From positions 1-29,695 of the forward strand of contig NZ_JAHUWN010000046.1 of assembly GCF_019219025.1 (NCBI RefSeq): 29,695 nucleotides of DNA. Reading direction: 5' to 3'. Source of the DNA: Bacillus sp. sid0103. Lineage in GTDB: Bacteria > Bacillota > Bacilli > Bacillales_B > DSM-18226. Numbering within the stretch: position 1 is the stretch's first letter; every line of letters starts with the position of its first letter. This document shows, piece after piece, positions 1 through 7,374 of the stretch. The notes beneath the pieces are model-generated. The model saw nothing but the letters and a program-made list of their open reading frames with translations, ran no database searches and was not told where the DNA came from. A program made the position numbers and the translations under genes.

Positions 1-120
1 TGTCTACGCTTAAAGACTAATGTTACCATTAGCCCTCCAAGACTCGCTACGAGCGAATGGCTAGTTCTTACTCGGCGGGAATCCCACCCGCTATATGATA
101 CGACCTAGGCTCGGCCGCAC
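1..120 (-). mobile_element. Group II intron, 5' end (partial, runs off the window)
   Basis: Read on the minus strand, the segment begins GTGCGGCC, which fits the GUGYG 5' consensus of group II introns. The first bases fold into a stem, GCGGCC paired with GGTCGT around loop GAGCCTA, as expected for the start of domain I. Further in is a GC-rich hairpin (GCGGGTGGGATTCCCGCC) of a kind found in domain I of bacterial introns, an impression from memory. The segment is clearly more GC-rich than its surroundings. Only about 120 nt are visible, so the reverse transcriptase gene and domains V/VI would lie left of the window. The exon side (121-194) is a repeat copy containing a terminator-like hairpin, the type of target used by class IIC introns. 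It could instead be another structured RNA. Confidence 0.5.
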
Positions 121-194
121 AACTGCTTCGTTAGTGTAACAAGAAAAAAGGCTGCCGCAGCAACCCTGTTCTTCAACTCTTGCACCCGTTAGTT
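121..194 (-). repeat. Dispersed structured repeat, long form (copy a), interrupted by the intron
   Basis: On the minus strand this reads AACTAACGGGTGCAAGAGTT, then a hairpin (GGTTGC...GCAGCC) followed by TTTTTT, then CTTGTTACACTAACGAAGCAGTT. The same order of blocks is found at 793-882 and 4513-4610. In the other long copies the unit continues to a TTACTTGAAG- or TTAGTTGAAG-type end, which is missing here where the intron-like sequence starts. The hairpin plus T-run would act as a terminator on the minus strand. Confidence 0.65.
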
Positions 195-200
195 AAAAAT

Positions 201-743
201 TTACGTTAATTGATTTTCATTTTGTTTTGTTATTACTTTCTCAAGAAGGTATTGATACCAATAAATAATGATAGCTAAGAAAACACTAATGCAGAAAAAA
301 TGGATTGGTCGCAATTTCTTAAATTCAAATACTCCTACTTTAGTGAAAAATTTAACGATAGGGAATGAAAGAAGATAATCAATTACAATATTTAATGATA
401 AATACTTAATAAAGCTACCATATGCTAACTTAAACACCCATATAGTTGTGATGAAAAATAAGCCTAACAAATAAGAATAATCTACTGCAGTATAATGAAA
501 TATCGGATTTTTAACTTTCCAAAATTTTTTCCTATCTGCTACAACACTAAACAGACTTATAATCAGATTAACAAAAGTCGTAGCAGGCAGGAACCGTATA
601 AATGTTTTCTTTCCTAAAAGAGGAACTGTTAACCAGGGAACGATTAAAATACATAATGACAACAATTTTCTTTTATCAAGCACAGCACCAATCACTCTTT
701 CTTCAAAAAGGAACTCTACCCTTTTCCTATTATGAACTAACAT
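201..743 (-). CDS. Small multi-pass membrane protein (CBO0543-like)
   Basis: A protein of up to 180 residues with about five hydrophobic segments (roughly residues 27-45, 52-68, 88-108, 112-135 and 146-168) and a short polar C-terminus, so it should be an integral membrane protein. The pattern, including PWLTVPLLGKK near the N-terminus and RPIHFF before the last helix, resembles the CBO0543-type family of uncharacterised bacillar membrane proteins. That assignment is from memory and only moderately sure. No good ribosome binding site precedes the first ATG. A GTG about 20 codons in, preceded by a GAAAGAG stretch, is a plausible alternative start. The gene stands alone between two copies of the dispersed repeat. 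No function is known. Confidence 0.6.
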   Translation of the reverse strand: MLVHNRKRVEFLFEERVIGAVLDKRKLLSLCILIVPWLTVPLLGKKTFIRFLPATTFVNLIISLFSVVADRKKFWKVKNPIFHYTAVDYSYLLGLFFITTIWVFKLAYGSFIKYLSLNIVIDYLLSFPIVKFFTKVGVFEFKKLRPIHFFCISVFLAIIIYWYQYLLEKVITKQNENQLT

Positions 744-792
744 TCTTTATTCATATATAAGATGTTCATTTGTTAGAATTTTTATTAAAAAA

Positions 793-882
793 TTCTTCAA
801 GTAACCTGCCCATTTAGCTCAAATAAGAAAAGGGGTGCAGAAGCAGTCCCGACTTGAACTCTAGCACGCGTTACTTGAACAA
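793..882 (-). repeat. Dispersed structured repeat, long form (copy b)
   Basis: The plus strand begins TTCTTCAAGTAACCTGCCC and ends TTGAACTCTAGCACGCGTT. Between them, read on the minus strand, is a hairpin of the form GGG-N2-TGC-loop-GCA-N-CCC followed by TTTTC. The hairpin sequence differs from copies a and d but its position, pairing and T-run are the same. It lies in the 400-bp gap between 743 and 1146. The rest of that gap (about 890-1130) is AT-rich and I see no gene in it. Confidence 0.65.
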
Positions 883-1145
883 GCAGATACGCTTTTATTC
901 CATAATAAGGTCGTACTGTTTATTAATTCGTATATAAAAAATGTTTATTCGGAATATGACATTTTCTTTGATTTAAGGTTAGGAATTTAACTTTTATTTT
1001 TCCATGAAATCTTACCTTGTAATAAAAGTGTTCAAGACTTTTTTCTCTCAACATATTTGGATTCATAATACGGATAAATATTTATTTATATTATTAGGAA
1101 ACATATTATGAGGATTTCATTTCAAATTAATGGAGGAGATCTCTT

Positions 1146-2150
1146 ATGCAAAATGAAAATAACATTAAACTAACGTCTGCTGAAATTTCACAGCTATGGT
1201 CTGCCTACATGAATGATAGCCTGTCAATTTGTGTACTTACATACTTTTTGGAAAAAGCAGAGGATCCTGAGATTCGTCCTGTAGTAGAATTTGCACTTGA
1301 GTTAGCACACGCACACGTAAAAAAACTTATATTAATCTTTACCAGTGAGAAATTTCCCATTCCATACGGATTTAAAGAAGAAGATGTCGATATTACAGCT
1401 CCACGATTATTTTCGGATCCTTACTTTCTTTATTATCTTCAACAATGGAGTTCAATAGGGTTAGAAGCTTATGGCATCTCGTTGTCTTTAGCAACACGTT
1501 CTGATGTATTTCAATATTTTTCAGAATGTATTGATGATTCGAAGAATCTTCTCAAAAAAACAGGAAATGTTTTACTATCTAAAGGTCTCTATATACGAGC
1601 ACCATATGTTACGACTCCTGAAAAGGTTGATTTTATTCGAAAACAAAACTTCTTAGCTGGTTGGTTTGGAGAACGTAGATCACTTACTACGTTAGAAATA
1701 ACGAATCTTTATGCTAATCTTCAAAGAAATGTGTTAGCTATGACAACATTCATCGGCTTCAGTCAAGTGGCAAAGTCAAAAGAAGTGGGTCGTTTTATGG
1801 CAAGAGGAAAAGAAATCGCTTCAAAGCATATTGAAATTTATAGTTCCGTTTTAAATGAAAATGATCTTCCTGCTACTGTCTCTTGGGATAACCAAGTATT
1901 AAACTCAACGGTTTCCCCTTTTTACGATAAACTGATTATGTTTCATGTAAATGCACTAGCCGCGGGCGCCATTGGATATTACGGAACAAGCTTATCAACA
2001 AGTTCTAGACGTGATTTATCTACAAATTACCTCCGAATCTTAGGGGAAGTTCTAAAATATACAGAAGACGCTGCAAACATAATGATCGATTATGGTTGGA
2101 TGGAACAACCACCAAAAGTAGTGGACCATGATAAATTAGCTAATACTTAG
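1146..2150 (+). CDS. DUF3231 family protein (spore-associated, ferritin-like fold)
   Basis: A 334-residue soluble protein made of two similar halves (about residues 8-165 and 175-325). Each begins with a segment of the type LTSAEISQLWSAYMNDS or LTTLEITNLYANLQRN and is rich in long helices. This duplicated layout and length are typical of the DUF3231 family, which is common in spore-forming bacilli; some members are associated with the spore coat. The molecular function is unknown. The start ATG is preceded by GGAGGAGAT with good spacing. The small membrane gene at 2162 starts 12 bp after the stop and is probably co-transcribed. The long AT-rich upstream region fits regulation by a sporulation sigma factor, but I cannot identify a promoter with certainty. 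Confidence 0.85.
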   Translation: MQNENNIKLTSAEISQLWSAYMNDSLSICVLTYFLEKAEDPEIRPVVEFALELAHAHVKKLILIFTSEKFPIPYGFKEEDVDITAPRLFSDPYFLYYLQQWSSIGLEAYGISLSLATRSDVFQYFSECIDDSKNLLKKTGNVLLSKGLYIRAPYVTTPEKVDFIRKQNFLAGWFGERRSLTTLEITNLYANLQRNVLAMTTFIGFSQVAKSKEVGRFMARGKEIASKHIEIYSSVLNENDLPATVSWDNQVLNSTVSPFYDKLIMFHVNALAAGAIGYYGTSLSTSSRRDLSTNYLRILGEVLKYTEDAANIMIDYGWMEQPPKVVDHDKLANT

Positions 2151-2161
2151 AGGGAAATAAA

Positions 2162-2635
2162 ATGAAGAAAACAAATCAACTTGAAAGCGTCCTTTGGAGT
2201 ATTGCATTACCAGGATTTTCTCAAGTCTTAAACGGAAAGTTTCTTAAAGGATTACTTTTCATTTCTTTAGAATTTTTAATTAACATTCAATCAAATTTTA
2301 ACGAAGTAATCATGTTAAGCTTTCATGGTCATATCCAATCAGCCATTGATAGAACGAATTATCAATGGCTGATGTTTTACCCTTGTCTATATATGTTTGC
2401 CATGTGGGATGCTTATAAAGACGCTGGCGGTGGAAAAGAATCTTTTTCTTTTTTGCCGTTTGTGTTTTCTGCTTATTTTATAACAGTTGGTCTAATCTTT
2501 TCCCCGACATTGAGGATAATGGGAATACTCTTCGGACCGGTTTGGTTGCCAATGTTTTTTTTAATTATTGGGTTATTTATTAGTACATTTTTTAAAACCA
2601 TCTTTCAAAAAACCATCAGATTCAATAAAATCTGA
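2162..2635 (+). CDS. Small membrane protein with a TM2-like N-terminus
   Basis: A 157-residue protein with about four membrane segments (residues 10-40, 62-82, 98-120 and 125-150). The first, LWSIALPGFSQVLNGKFLKG, resembles a TM2-type hairpin in which a small polar turn separates two helices. A conserved-looking motif MWDAYKDAGGG follows the second segment. It is preceded by AGAGGGAAATAA and follows the DUF3231 gene by 12 bp, so the two form an operon. Its 3' end runs into a strong terminator hairpin that starts before the stop codon. I do not recognise a specific function. Confidence 0.75.
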   Translation: MKKTNQLESVLWSIALPGFSQVLNGKFLKGLLFISLEFLINIQSNFNEVIMLSFHGHIQSAIDRTNYQWLMFYPCLYMFAMWDAYKDAGGGKESFSFLPFVFSAYFITVGLIFSPTLRIMGILFGPVWLPMFFLIIGLFISTFFKTIFQKTIRFNKI

Positions 2636-2645
2636 TGGTTTTCTA
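2611..2645 (+). terminator. Rho-independent terminator of the DUF3231 operon
   Basis: A perfect 12-bp stem, AACCATCAGATT paired with AATCTGATGGTT around a 6-nt loop, followed by a T-rich tail. It overlaps the last codons of the preceding membrane protein gene. The preceding run of A could let it work in both directions. Confidence 0.85.
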
Positions 2646-2665
2646 ATTTAATGTTCCTTTAGTTG

Positions 2666-2709
2666 ATCTTCCACTAACGCACCCGTTAGTTTAAGTGCAA
2701 TCCTTCACA
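2666..2709 (+). repeat. Dispersed repeat, short form (copy c)
   Basis: It reads CTTCCACTAACGCACC, CGTTAGTTTAAGTGCAATC, then CTTCAC. The core is an inverted repeat, ACTAACG / CGTTAGT. The trailing TTAAGTGNA-N5-TTCAC block is shared with copies d and f. It lacks the internal hairpin of the long form. Confidence 0.6.
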
Positions 2710-2737
2710 TTCTAATTTCTTATTAAATCAGTAAAAG

Positions 2738-2920
2738 ACAAAATTCTTAAACCATCAATATGTTTCTGTCATTCTAAATTATAAGGGAGTCATAGGTGAT
2801 AACTATGGATTCCTCTTAAACAATATCCCCGCTTGTTCTGCCATCACACGAGATGGAACTGTAATTCCATTCTTAAGCTACCATCCAACTAACCCTACGA
2901 AAGCTGAACTGAAAAATTGA
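2738..2920 (+). pseudogene. C-terminal remnant of an unrecognised protein
   Basis: An open frame of 60 codons without a start codon. It ends in a tail whose composition looks truly coding: ...YGFLLNNIPACSAITRDG..., then ...PFLSYHPTNPTKAELKN and a stop. A stop codon lies directly upstream in the same frame, there is no ribosome binding site, and no Met occurs in the segment, so it cannot be expressed as it stands. I do not recognise the family. It lies between repeat copy c and the PadR promoter and is best read as the surviving end of a deleted gene. Confidence 0.4.
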
Positions 2921-2962
2921 ACAAAAAATTTTTAAAAAAGGACATACTGTCAGTTACATATT

Positions 2963-2994
2963 ACTGTTGATAACAGTATACTGTTATTAACAGT
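2963..2994. promoter_or_regulatory. Tandem palindromic operator upstream of the PadR gene
   Basis: Two 15-bp palindromes lie side by side: ACTGTTGATAACAGT (2963-2977) and ACTGTTATTAACAGT (2980-2994). Both have ACTGTT/AACAGT arms. A third half-like block, ACTGTCAGT, lies just upstream (2946-2954). They precede the PadR coding start by about 50 bp, the usual place for a PadR-family autoregulatory site. Binding by this PadR is inferred. Confidence 0.65.
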
Positions 2995-3044
2995 AAGGTA
3001 TTGCCAAAAAAATTTTACATTTAAATTAGGAGGTTATATATTTC

Positions 3045-3386
3045 ATGAAACATACAGGGAGACATACAGGTGCATTTCTTCTGCTGTTTTTAACAGAGGG
3101 AGATAGCTATGGAGGGAAACTCCTGCAGAAATGTGAAGAAGAGCTTCCCATCAACCCAATTGATAGTGCCATTCTTTATCGCACATTAAAAACATTAGAG
3201 AAAGAAGGTGCTGTTGAGTCTTATTTGGACACATCTAATCAAGATAAGCTGATAAAAATGTACAAAATTACTACAGTTGGAAAAAGAAAATTAGAAGATT
3301 TTCAAATAGATATAGAAGAAAAAATGAAGAACTTATCATTTTTCTTAAATAAATACAAAGAATGGAAGGAGTCTAATCATGATTAA
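3045..3386 (+). CDS. PadR family transcriptional regulator
   Basis: A 113-residue winged-helix repressor. The HTH covers about residues 10-75. The segment LYRTLKTLEKEGAVESYLDT and a following YKITTVGKRKL are typical of PadR proteins (recognition helix, wing, start of the dimerisation helix). The C-terminal helix is short, as in the small PadR subgroup. The start is set by AGGAGGTTATATATTTC. The gene overlaps the first permease gene by 8 bp, so all three genes form one operon. The regulator probably controls the permeases and itself through the ACTGTT...AACAGT palindromes upstream. The signal it senses is unknown. Confidence 0.9.
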   Translation: MKHTGRHTGAFLLLFLTEGDSYGGKLLQKCEEELPINPIDSAILYRTLKTLEKEGAVESYLDTSNQDKLIKMYKITTVGKRKLEDFQIDIEEKMKNLSFFLNKYKEWKESNHD

Positions 3387-3861
3387 TGGTGCTATCCTTT
3401 ACGCTATGGCTATCATTCTTCTCAGTATTTCTTTTATAAAAGATCGAAATAAAACAAGAGATGCTCTATTAAAGTCATGGAAAAGCTTTCGTAATATTAT
3501 ACCTGACATGTTATCAATTATGCTTTTCGTTGGGCTATCACTATCTATATTAACTCCATCCTTAATTTTTTCAATCATTGGAGAAAAATCTGGATTGACA
3601 GGTATTGTTTATTCAGCATTAATTGGTTCTATTGCACTAGTTCCAAGCTTTGTTGTATTTCCTCTTGGACACACATTAGTCCAAAATGGTGCAGGACTCC
3701 CTCAAGTAGCTGTATTAATGTCTACATTAATGTCCGTAGGAATCACAACTTTACCTATGGAACAAAAGATATTTGGGCGAAGATTTGCCTATTCTCGCAA
3801 CGTATCTGCAGTGGTAATGTCTCTAATATTTTCATATATTATTTGGGTGGTGATGGGATGA
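3379..3861 (+). CDS. Half-size permease of the YraQ/ArsP-like (UPF0718) family, first subunit
   Basis: A 160-residue membrane protein with about four membrane segments. It contains GEKSGLTGIVYSALIGSIAL and LVPSFVVFPLGHTLVQNGAG, a pattern typical of half of a YraQ/ArsP (COG0701) permease. Full-length members have about eight segments in two related halves; here the halves are separate genes. It overlaps the PadR gene by 8 bp and the second half by 4 bp, and the ribosome binding site GGAAGGAG lies inside the PadR gene. The two products probably assemble as a heteromeric exporter or channel. ArsP members move organoarsenicals, but the substrate of this pair is unknown. Confidence 0.75.
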   Translation: MINGAILYAMAIILLSISFIKDRNKTRDALLKSWKSFRNIIPDMLSIMLFVGLSLSILTPSLIFSIIGEKSGLTGIVYSALIGSIALVPSFVVFPLGHTLVQNGAGLPQVAVLMSTLMSVGITTLPMEQKIFGRRFAYSRNVSAVVMSLIFSYIIWVVMG

Positions 3862-4385
3862 ATGAATTAAAAAGGTATCGTTTCTTTTTCATTTTATTAT
3901 TTGGGCTCATTATCCTTACCTTTATAAACCAATCGGTGGGATGGAACGCATTTCAATTAACAGGAAAAAGCATTTTAGATATGCTGTTTCTACTCCCTCC
4001 TGTCTTAATATTCGTAGGTTTGCTTGACAAATGGGTGGAGAAAGAAACACTTATAAGATATATGGGAGAAAAATCCGGCATCTATGGCATTTTGTTCTCC
4101 CTATTATTAGGAGTAATTGCAGCTGGTCCCCTCTACGTAGCTTTTCCAATTGCGGCACTATTATTAAAAAAAGGAGCAAGCATACGCTATATTGTATTTT
4201 TTTTAGGAGTTTGGACAACTGCAAAATTACCGGTTATTGTATATGAATTTGCTTCATTTGGAGTTAAATTTACACTCATTCACATTTGTTTTGGTTTGTT
4301 ATTTTTCTATTTAATGGGTATTATTTTTGAGAAATTTTATAAGCATCGACAATTGTTAAAGTATGATATAACTAAAGACGTTTAG
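3858..4385 (+). CDS. Half-size permease of the YraQ/ArsP-like (UPF0718) family, second subunit
   Basis: A 175-residue membrane protein with about five hydrophobic segments. It repeats the hallmark of its partner: GEKSGIYGILFSLLLGVIAA followed by GPLYVAFPIAALLLKKGAS. An upstream in-frame TTG at 3843 would lengthen it by five codons, but ATG at 3858 is preferred because it gives the common ATGA overlap with the first half, with a GGTGG-type ribosome binding site. The short charged tail (KHRQLLKYDITKDV) should be cytoplasmic. The duplicated GEKSG-IYG/LTG loop in both halves suggests pseudo-twofold packing in one complex. Confidence 0.75.
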   Translation: MNELKRYRFFFILLFGLIILTFINQSVGWNAFQLTGKSILDMLFLLPPVLIFVGLLDKWVEKETLIRYMGEKSGIYGILFSLLLGVIAAGPLYVAFPIAALLLKKGASIRYIVFFLGVWTTAKLPVIVYEFASFGVKFTLIHICFGLLFFYLMGIIFEKFYKHRQLLKYDITKDV

Positions 4386-4474
4386 ATTTAGATCGATAAA
4401 TCTTTAACCACTCAATCCCAGATTATTTTGTAGCTGAACCTACAACGGACTATACTGCGTGCAGCAAAAGATTA

Positions 4475-4505
4475 GAGGATACAGTTTCCACTGCATCCTC
4501 TTTTT
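4475..4505 (+). terminator. Rho-independent terminator of the PadR-permease operon
   Basis: Stem GAGGAT(A)CAG paired with CTG(C)ATCCTC around loop TTTCCA, followed by TTTTT. It lies about 90 bp after the last permease stop codon. Confidence 0.85.
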
Positions 4506-4512
4506 AATTCCC

Positions 4513-4610
4513 TTCTTCAACTAACCGCCCCGTCGAATAAGAAAAAGCCACCAATATGGTAGCTCTGATCTTTAACTCTTGCACCCGTTTGTTTAAGTGT
4601 ATTTTTTCAC
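4513..4610 (-). repeat. Dispersed structured repeat, long form (copy d)
   Basis: The plus strand begins CTTCTTCAACTAACCGCCCC and ends TTTAACTCTTGCACCCGTTT, then GTTTAAGTGTATTTTTTCAC. Read on the minus strand, the middle holds AGCTACC...GGTGGCT, a stem followed by TTTTTC. It is the most complete copy in the window and shows that long and short forms share their ends. Confidence 0.7.
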
Positions 4611-4735
4611 AATATTGTCGAGCGCATCGGACCAGCAGTCGTACACGTACTGATCGCCGGGGTGACCGGCGAATCCTCGTAGATGGAAAATTTTAACTGG
4701 TGGGGCGGCGGCTACACGAAAGCCTGCTCCGACAC
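4593..4735 (-). pseudogene. GC-rich coding remnant (C-terminus of an unrecognised protein)
   Basis: On the minus strand this GC-rich patch, unlike its AT-rich surroundings, reads as VGAGFRVAAAPPVKIFHLRG, then FAGHPGDQYVYDCWSDALDN and IVKKYT before a stop. The residue composition is that of a folded protein, and the frame is open right up to the edge of the GC-rich patch, but there is no start or ribosome binding site. The stop codon falls in the end of repeat copy d, suggesting that the repeat insertion or a deletion cut the gene. I do not recognise the family. The composition points to a donor of higher GC content. Confidence 0.4.
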
Positions 4736-4803
4736 TTAATCTGTTGGACATATCCCAAAACCAGATATTTAGCTGTTCTTCACATTAGCAACTTAAAAAA
4801 TAA

Positions 4804-5691
4804 TTACTCATCCAAATTGAAGCACAGTTTTCTCAATTGTTCAATGATGCTTTTAAGCTCATGCTCTTTCTTCAAAAACTGAAGCATGGCAAGGATTAGT
4901 GCAGATCTAGGCTGTTCTCGCTCTACTTCCTCCTGGAGTATAACGAGCGCTTCATGCAGTTCTGTTTTGTTATAATTCGTTATCGCCAATTCTTTTAGGG
5001 TAGAGAAAAGAAGCTCGAACAGCTTACGTCTTTGTTCAGCTACAGAAACAGTGTTGCCTTTATAAGCTGATTCCACATAATTATCCATCATGTTATTTTG
5101 TAAAATTGCTTTTGGTTTTTTATTCAGGACTCCGCCAACGACTTCCTCTAAGAGATCCACAATAAACATAGAAACATCTCTTATATTTAACGGCCTGTTA
5201 TCAAATATTATTAAGAAAAGATACTCTTTAACGATCCCATTATAAACCGATACAAGGTCCCATATATTAAGTTCTATTTCTTTACCAAACCTACGAATCA
5301 AGGCATCTTTATTCATATTGAGAATATTTGCTCGTTGACTAAGCAGAATAGAGGCAATTTTCCCTTCACTACCTTGCATTTCAAAAGTATTCTTCATTAT
5401 AAAATTATTCTCAATAAAAAAATAAAATTGACATTCGGTTTCACGAATGAAAATTTCTCTTAAGGTAAGTGTCGTGTCCGATCTAATCTCTTCCATTTTT
5501 TCGAAAAGGCTTTCCTGCTTTGAGTGATGCACCTCTACGAATAGATCCTCTTTAGAAGGAAAAAATTTATATAATGACCCTTTTGCGATTTTGCAATCAT
5601 CAGCGATATCCTGAATCGATGTTGCAAGATAGCCTTTTTCTGAAAAAAAACGTTCAGCGGAATCCATGATGTTTTGTTTGACAATACTCAA
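4804..5691 (-). CDS. TetR/AcrR family transcriptional repressor
   Basis: About 295 residues. The N-terminal HTH has the TetR pattern: AERFFSEKGYLATSIQDIAD, then DCKIAKGSLYKFFPSKEDLF. The long helical C-terminal part (to about residue 295) is larger than the usual 190-220 residues and should hold the ligand pocket and a dimer interface. A TTG at 5709 extends the frame by six codons, but the TTG at 5691 is preferred because AGAGGAAG lies just before it. The gene is divergent from the DHA2 exporter, with a palindrome between them, so it most likely represses the exporter and is released by an exported drug. The ligand is unknown. Confidence 0.88.
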   Translation of the reverse strand: MSIVKQNIMDSAERFFSEKGYLATSIQDIADDCKIAKGSLYKFFPSKEDLFVEVHHSKQESLFEKMEEIRSDTTLTLREIFIRETECQFYFFIENNFIMKNTFEMQGSEGKIASILLSQRANILNMNKDALIRRFGKEIELNIWDLVSVYNGIVKEYLFLIIFDNRPLNIRDVSMFIVDLLEEVVGGVLNKKPKAILQNNMMDNYVESAYKGNTVSVAEQRRKLFELLFSTLKELAITNYNKTELHEALVILQEEVEREQPRSALILAMLQFLKKEHELKSIIEQLRKLCFNLDE

Positions 5692-5763
5692 TCTACTTCC
5701 TCTTTTCAAAAAAGAATTGACATTCTTAAAAAATTAGATAAAATTAAGCACGTAATGACCGAT

Positions 5764-5782
5764 TGGTTTTTCCGGAAAACCA
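5764..5782. promoter_or_regulatory. Palindromic operator between the TetR gene and the exporter
   Basis: TGGTTTT, spacer TCCGG, AAAACCA: a 7-bp inverted repeat midway in the 150-bp divergent gap. This is the expected place for a TetR-family operator controlling both promoters. Binding is inferred from position and symmetry. Confidence 0.55.
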
Positions 5783-5841
5783 CAAGTCAAATATATATGA
5801 TGTTTGCTAGGCATCAAGCCACAGAAGAGAGGAACGTTTAA

Positions 5842-7275
5842 ATGTCTACACAAGCAGCTGAGAAATTAACATCATCTCAAGAGTTCTCGGTCAAAACTAT
5901 TATCGCTCCACTTCTTGCCGTTATGATTGGTATGTTTATGGTTCTTCTTGATACTACAATTATGAATGTTGCTATCCCTAGTTTACAAAAATATTTTAAC
6001 AGTTCATTGGAAACAATTCAATGGACCGTAACCGGTTATACACTTGCGCTAGCTACGATTATTCCTTTAGCTGGTTGGATGACAGATAAATTTGGAGCCA
6101 AGCGAATTTTCCTCATTACGATTACTTTGTTTACTATTGGTTCAGTCCTTTGCGCCTTCGCCCAAACTCCTGAACTGCTGATTTTATTCCGTATAATACA
6201 AGGCCTTGGTGGTGGAATGGTAACTCCCATCGGTATGGCAATATCTTTTAAAATGGCCCCCCCCGATAAAAGGGGAGCCGTTATGGGGATGCTTGGTATA
6301 CCTATGCTAATTGCCCCCGCTACAGGTCCTTTGCTATCTGGATGGTTAATTGGGGTAGCATCTTGGCATTGGATTTTCCTAATCAATTTACCAATTGGAA
6401 TAGCTGCCGTGATTGTTGGTCTAAAGCTTCTGCCCAATCAGCAGCGTGGTAAAGCACCTGCCCTCGATATTCTAGGAATGATTCTTGCCCCGATCGCCTT
6501 TTCCATGCTAACTTATGGTGTCAGTGAGGGAGGAAGGGGCTGGAGTTCCACTGGCGCATTAACGGGATTGATTGTTGGGGGTGTCACACTTCTCATTTTC
6601 ATTTTCGTAGAGCTACGTCATAAGCAACCATTGCTGGAGCTGCGTGCATTTAAATCATTAGATTTTACTCGCGGTATTATCATAACTTGGGCTTTACAAG
6701 CCTCCATGATCGGGACTATTCTCTTGAATCCTTTATTCCAACAAGGCGTATTAGGTCGAACACCTCTCGTGAGTGCGGCAATCTCCCTCCCTATTTCCTT
6801 GGGAGGTCTAATATTTACGCCATTCGCGGGGAAATTATCCGATAAAATAGGCGCCCGACCTCTTGTCTTTACCGGTTTGAGCCTTATGTCAATTGCTTTA
6901 TTTTTGCTTTCTGGGGTAAATCTAAATACCGGAGTAATTGCGTTAATGATTATACTTTTTATGGTGGGATGTGGCATGGCCATATCAATGATGCCATTAA
7001 ATGCACATGTTTTAAAGTCTGCTCCTCGTGAACTGGTAAGCCGAGTAACACCTTTAACATCAGCTACTATACAGGTTGTGAATTCATTTGCCGTAGCCGC
7101 TTTAACGGGACACTTATCTTCACAAATAAGAGAGCGTATGGCGGACGCTGGCGAACACGCCGTAAATTTAAAAATCAATGCCTTAGCTTTTGGTGACACA
7201 TTCTTAATTATAGCCTGCATTGCCACGGTTGGTGCGATTTTAAGTTTATTTCTTCGCAAACCTCACATCAAATAA
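5842..7275 (+). CDS. DHA2 family (14-TM) multidrug efflux MFS transporter
   Basis: A 477-residue membrane protein with about 14 hydrophobic segments, the layout of the EmrB/QacA (DHA2) drug:proton antiporters. Motif A is seen as GWMTDKFGAKR after the second helix, motif D1 as LDTTIMNVAIPS in the first, and motif C-like GIPMLIAPATGPLLSGWL in the fifth, which marks it as an exporter. The start ATG follows AGAGAGGAACGTTTA. A TetR regulator is divergently encoded and a palindrome lies between, so expression is probably induced by a toxic substrate. The 100-bp spacing to the next gene leaves co-transcription open. The substrate cannot be told from sequence; LmrB-like exporters are the nearest type I know. 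Confidence 0.9.
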   Translation: MSTQAAEKLTSSQEFSVKTIIAPLLAVMIGMFMVLLDTTIMNVAIPSLQKYFNSSLETIQWTVTGYTLALATIIPLAGWMTDKFGAKRIFLITITLFTIGSVLCAFAQTPELLILFRIIQGLGGGMVTPIGMAISFKMAPPDKRGAVMGMLGIPMLIAPATGPLLSGWLIGVASWHWIFLINLPIGIAAVIVGLKLLPNQQRGKAPALDILGMILAPIAFSMLTYGVSEGGRGWSSTGALTGLIVGGVTLLIFIFVELRHKQPLLELRAFKSLDFTRGIIITWALQASMIGTILLNPLFQQGVLGRTPLVSAAISLPISLGGLIFTPFAGKLSDKIGARPLVFTGLSLMSIALFLLSGVNLNTGVIALMIILFMVGCGMAISMMPLNAHVLKSAPRELVSRVTPLTSATIQVVNSFAVAALTGHLSSQIRERMADAGEHAVNLKINALAFGDTFLIIACIATVGAILSLFLRKPHIK

Positions 7276-7374
7276 AAAGAATTACCATTAGCATAAGGAA
7301 AGAGTGACAAATATTAAATTTTGAAATTTTGATCATAATTAAAATGTAATTGACCAAGGAGAGGAGTTTTTAGT

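Noticed and set aside
61..120. GC-rich block with GGCGGGAATCCC resembles the GGAATCGAACCC T arm of tRNA genes.
   Set aside because: No cloverleaf can be formed; a group II intron start explains the block better.
6036..7259. Two long minus-strand open frames inside the exporter gene (6036-6437 and 6618-7259).
   Set aside because: They are antisense to a clear 14-TM transporter, lack ribosome binding sites and have no recognisable domain.
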